Part shown: in pieces, positions 63,772 to 64,000 of the stretch
Numbering within the stretch: the first letter of the stretch is position 1
How the letters are laid out: each line of letters starts with the position of its first letter
Source of the DNA: Methanolobus psychrotolerans
Lineage (GTDB): Archaea; Halobacteriota; Methanosarcinia; Methanosarcinales; Methanosarcinaceae
Direction of reading: 5' to 3'
DNA: 64,000 bases
Assembly: GCF_002243045.1 (NCBI RefSeq)
Contig: NZ_MBKP01000001.1
Coordinates: forward strand, 1-64,000
Notes under the pieces: model-generated
What the model saw: only the letters and a program-made list of their open reading frames with translations
The model's database searches: none
What the model was told of the DNA's origin: nothing
Position numbers and translations under genes: made by a program

Positions 63772-64000
63772 TTACTCAATTTCCTTAAGAGTGAATTCAT
63801 CAAGTAATCGTTGGGAAATGTTGTTCCCGAACCAATGAATTACTACATCTGCGCCATCCTTTCTTTTTTGCAATGGTCTTAAACGATGTACGGAGTCATA
63901 GACATCATTCTCTATCAGTTCTTCATAGAACTTTCTTAATTTGGGATCTTTGGGTTTAAGAATGCCATCTTCTTTCGTAAAATCACTAAAATCTGGGAGG
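63772..64000 (-). CDS. C-terminal part of a protein cut by the window end
   Basis: The minus-strand frame is open from the window end to TAA at 63772-63774 (75 codons): LPDFSDFTKEDGILKPKDPK, later ENDVYDSVHRLRPLQKRKDG, VVIHWFGNNIS, and end LDEFTLKEIE. The HRLRPL motif recalls helicase/primase-type replication proteins of plasmids and viruses, but the fragment is too short to assign. Start lies outside the window. Confidence 0.6.
   Translation of the reverse strand, partial: LPDFSDFTKEDGILKPKDPKLRKFYEELIENDVYDSVHRLRPLQKRKDGADVVIHWFGNNISQRLLDEFTLKEIE

Overview
The window looks like a chromosome segment of a methylotrophic methanogenic archaeon of the Methanosarcinaceae (Methanolobus/Methanococcoides-like). 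The evidence is an archaeal-type DNA topoisomerase I, Trm5, a tetrahydromethanopterin-type MBL enzyme, a duplicated Methanosarcina-type S-layer domain, a PEF-CTERM surface protein, archaeal TATA boxes and GGAGGTG-type ribosome binding sites. The genus is inferred from gene content, not tested.

Layout: 1-530 is a 170-bp tandem repeat. 0.8-6.6 kb holds an HtpX-like protein without its zinc motif, a DUF1616 surface protein, a PEF-CTERM protein and an M42 aminopeptidase. 6.6-8.7 kb is an AAA/DUF4143 ATPase between two diverged copies of the same flanking sequence. 8.85-13.6 kb is a branched-chain amino acid operon (citramalate/isopropylmalate synthase, ilvB, ilvN, ilvC). 13.7-28.8 kb is housekeeping and signalling: nitroreductase, topA, thiC, MBL enzyme, peroxiredoxin, a six-PAS histidine kinase, MarC, a Na,K-ATPase-like P-type pump and a DUF21 protein. 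29.0-44.4 kb is a long, tightly packed, all-plus-strand glycogen cluster: GT3 glycogen synthase, galT, two GT4 enzymes, CorA, DUF432, MscS, two GH57 proteins (the first without its acid/base Asp), a V4R sensor, GH15 glucoamylase, GH133 debranching enzyme and a small winged helix protein. 44.5-48.4 kb pairs an S-layer protein with a MotA/TolQ/ExbB-like channel and a DUF2149 partner, which resembles an energised envelope machine.

From about 47 kb onward the window becomes accessory and scarred: an ABC-transporter tail, a frameshifted DUF3795 gene, a Cache-cupin lipoprotein whose stop codon is supplied by a transposon-end hairpin, an IS66-like fragment, a candidate structured RNA, tRNA-Thr(CGT), a 15-bp tandem array at the end of trm5, and a TnpB-only IS200/IS605-type element that truncated a small membrane gene. 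From 57.3 to 64 kb there is an AT-rich mobile-element-like region: a short tyrosine recombinase, large inverted repeats between divergent membrane genes, twin stem-loops, a winged-helix protein with its own palindromic operator, a zinc-ribbon membrane protein, and a run of small genes including a membrane-anchored PD-(D/E)XK nuclease.

Two cross-window patterns stand out. Several otherwise intact genes have a good ribosome binding site but ATT, ATA or ACG where ATG is expected. Two hairpins, at 14.3 and 24.0 kb, share a GGAGGTAGT loop followed by a tiny ORF.
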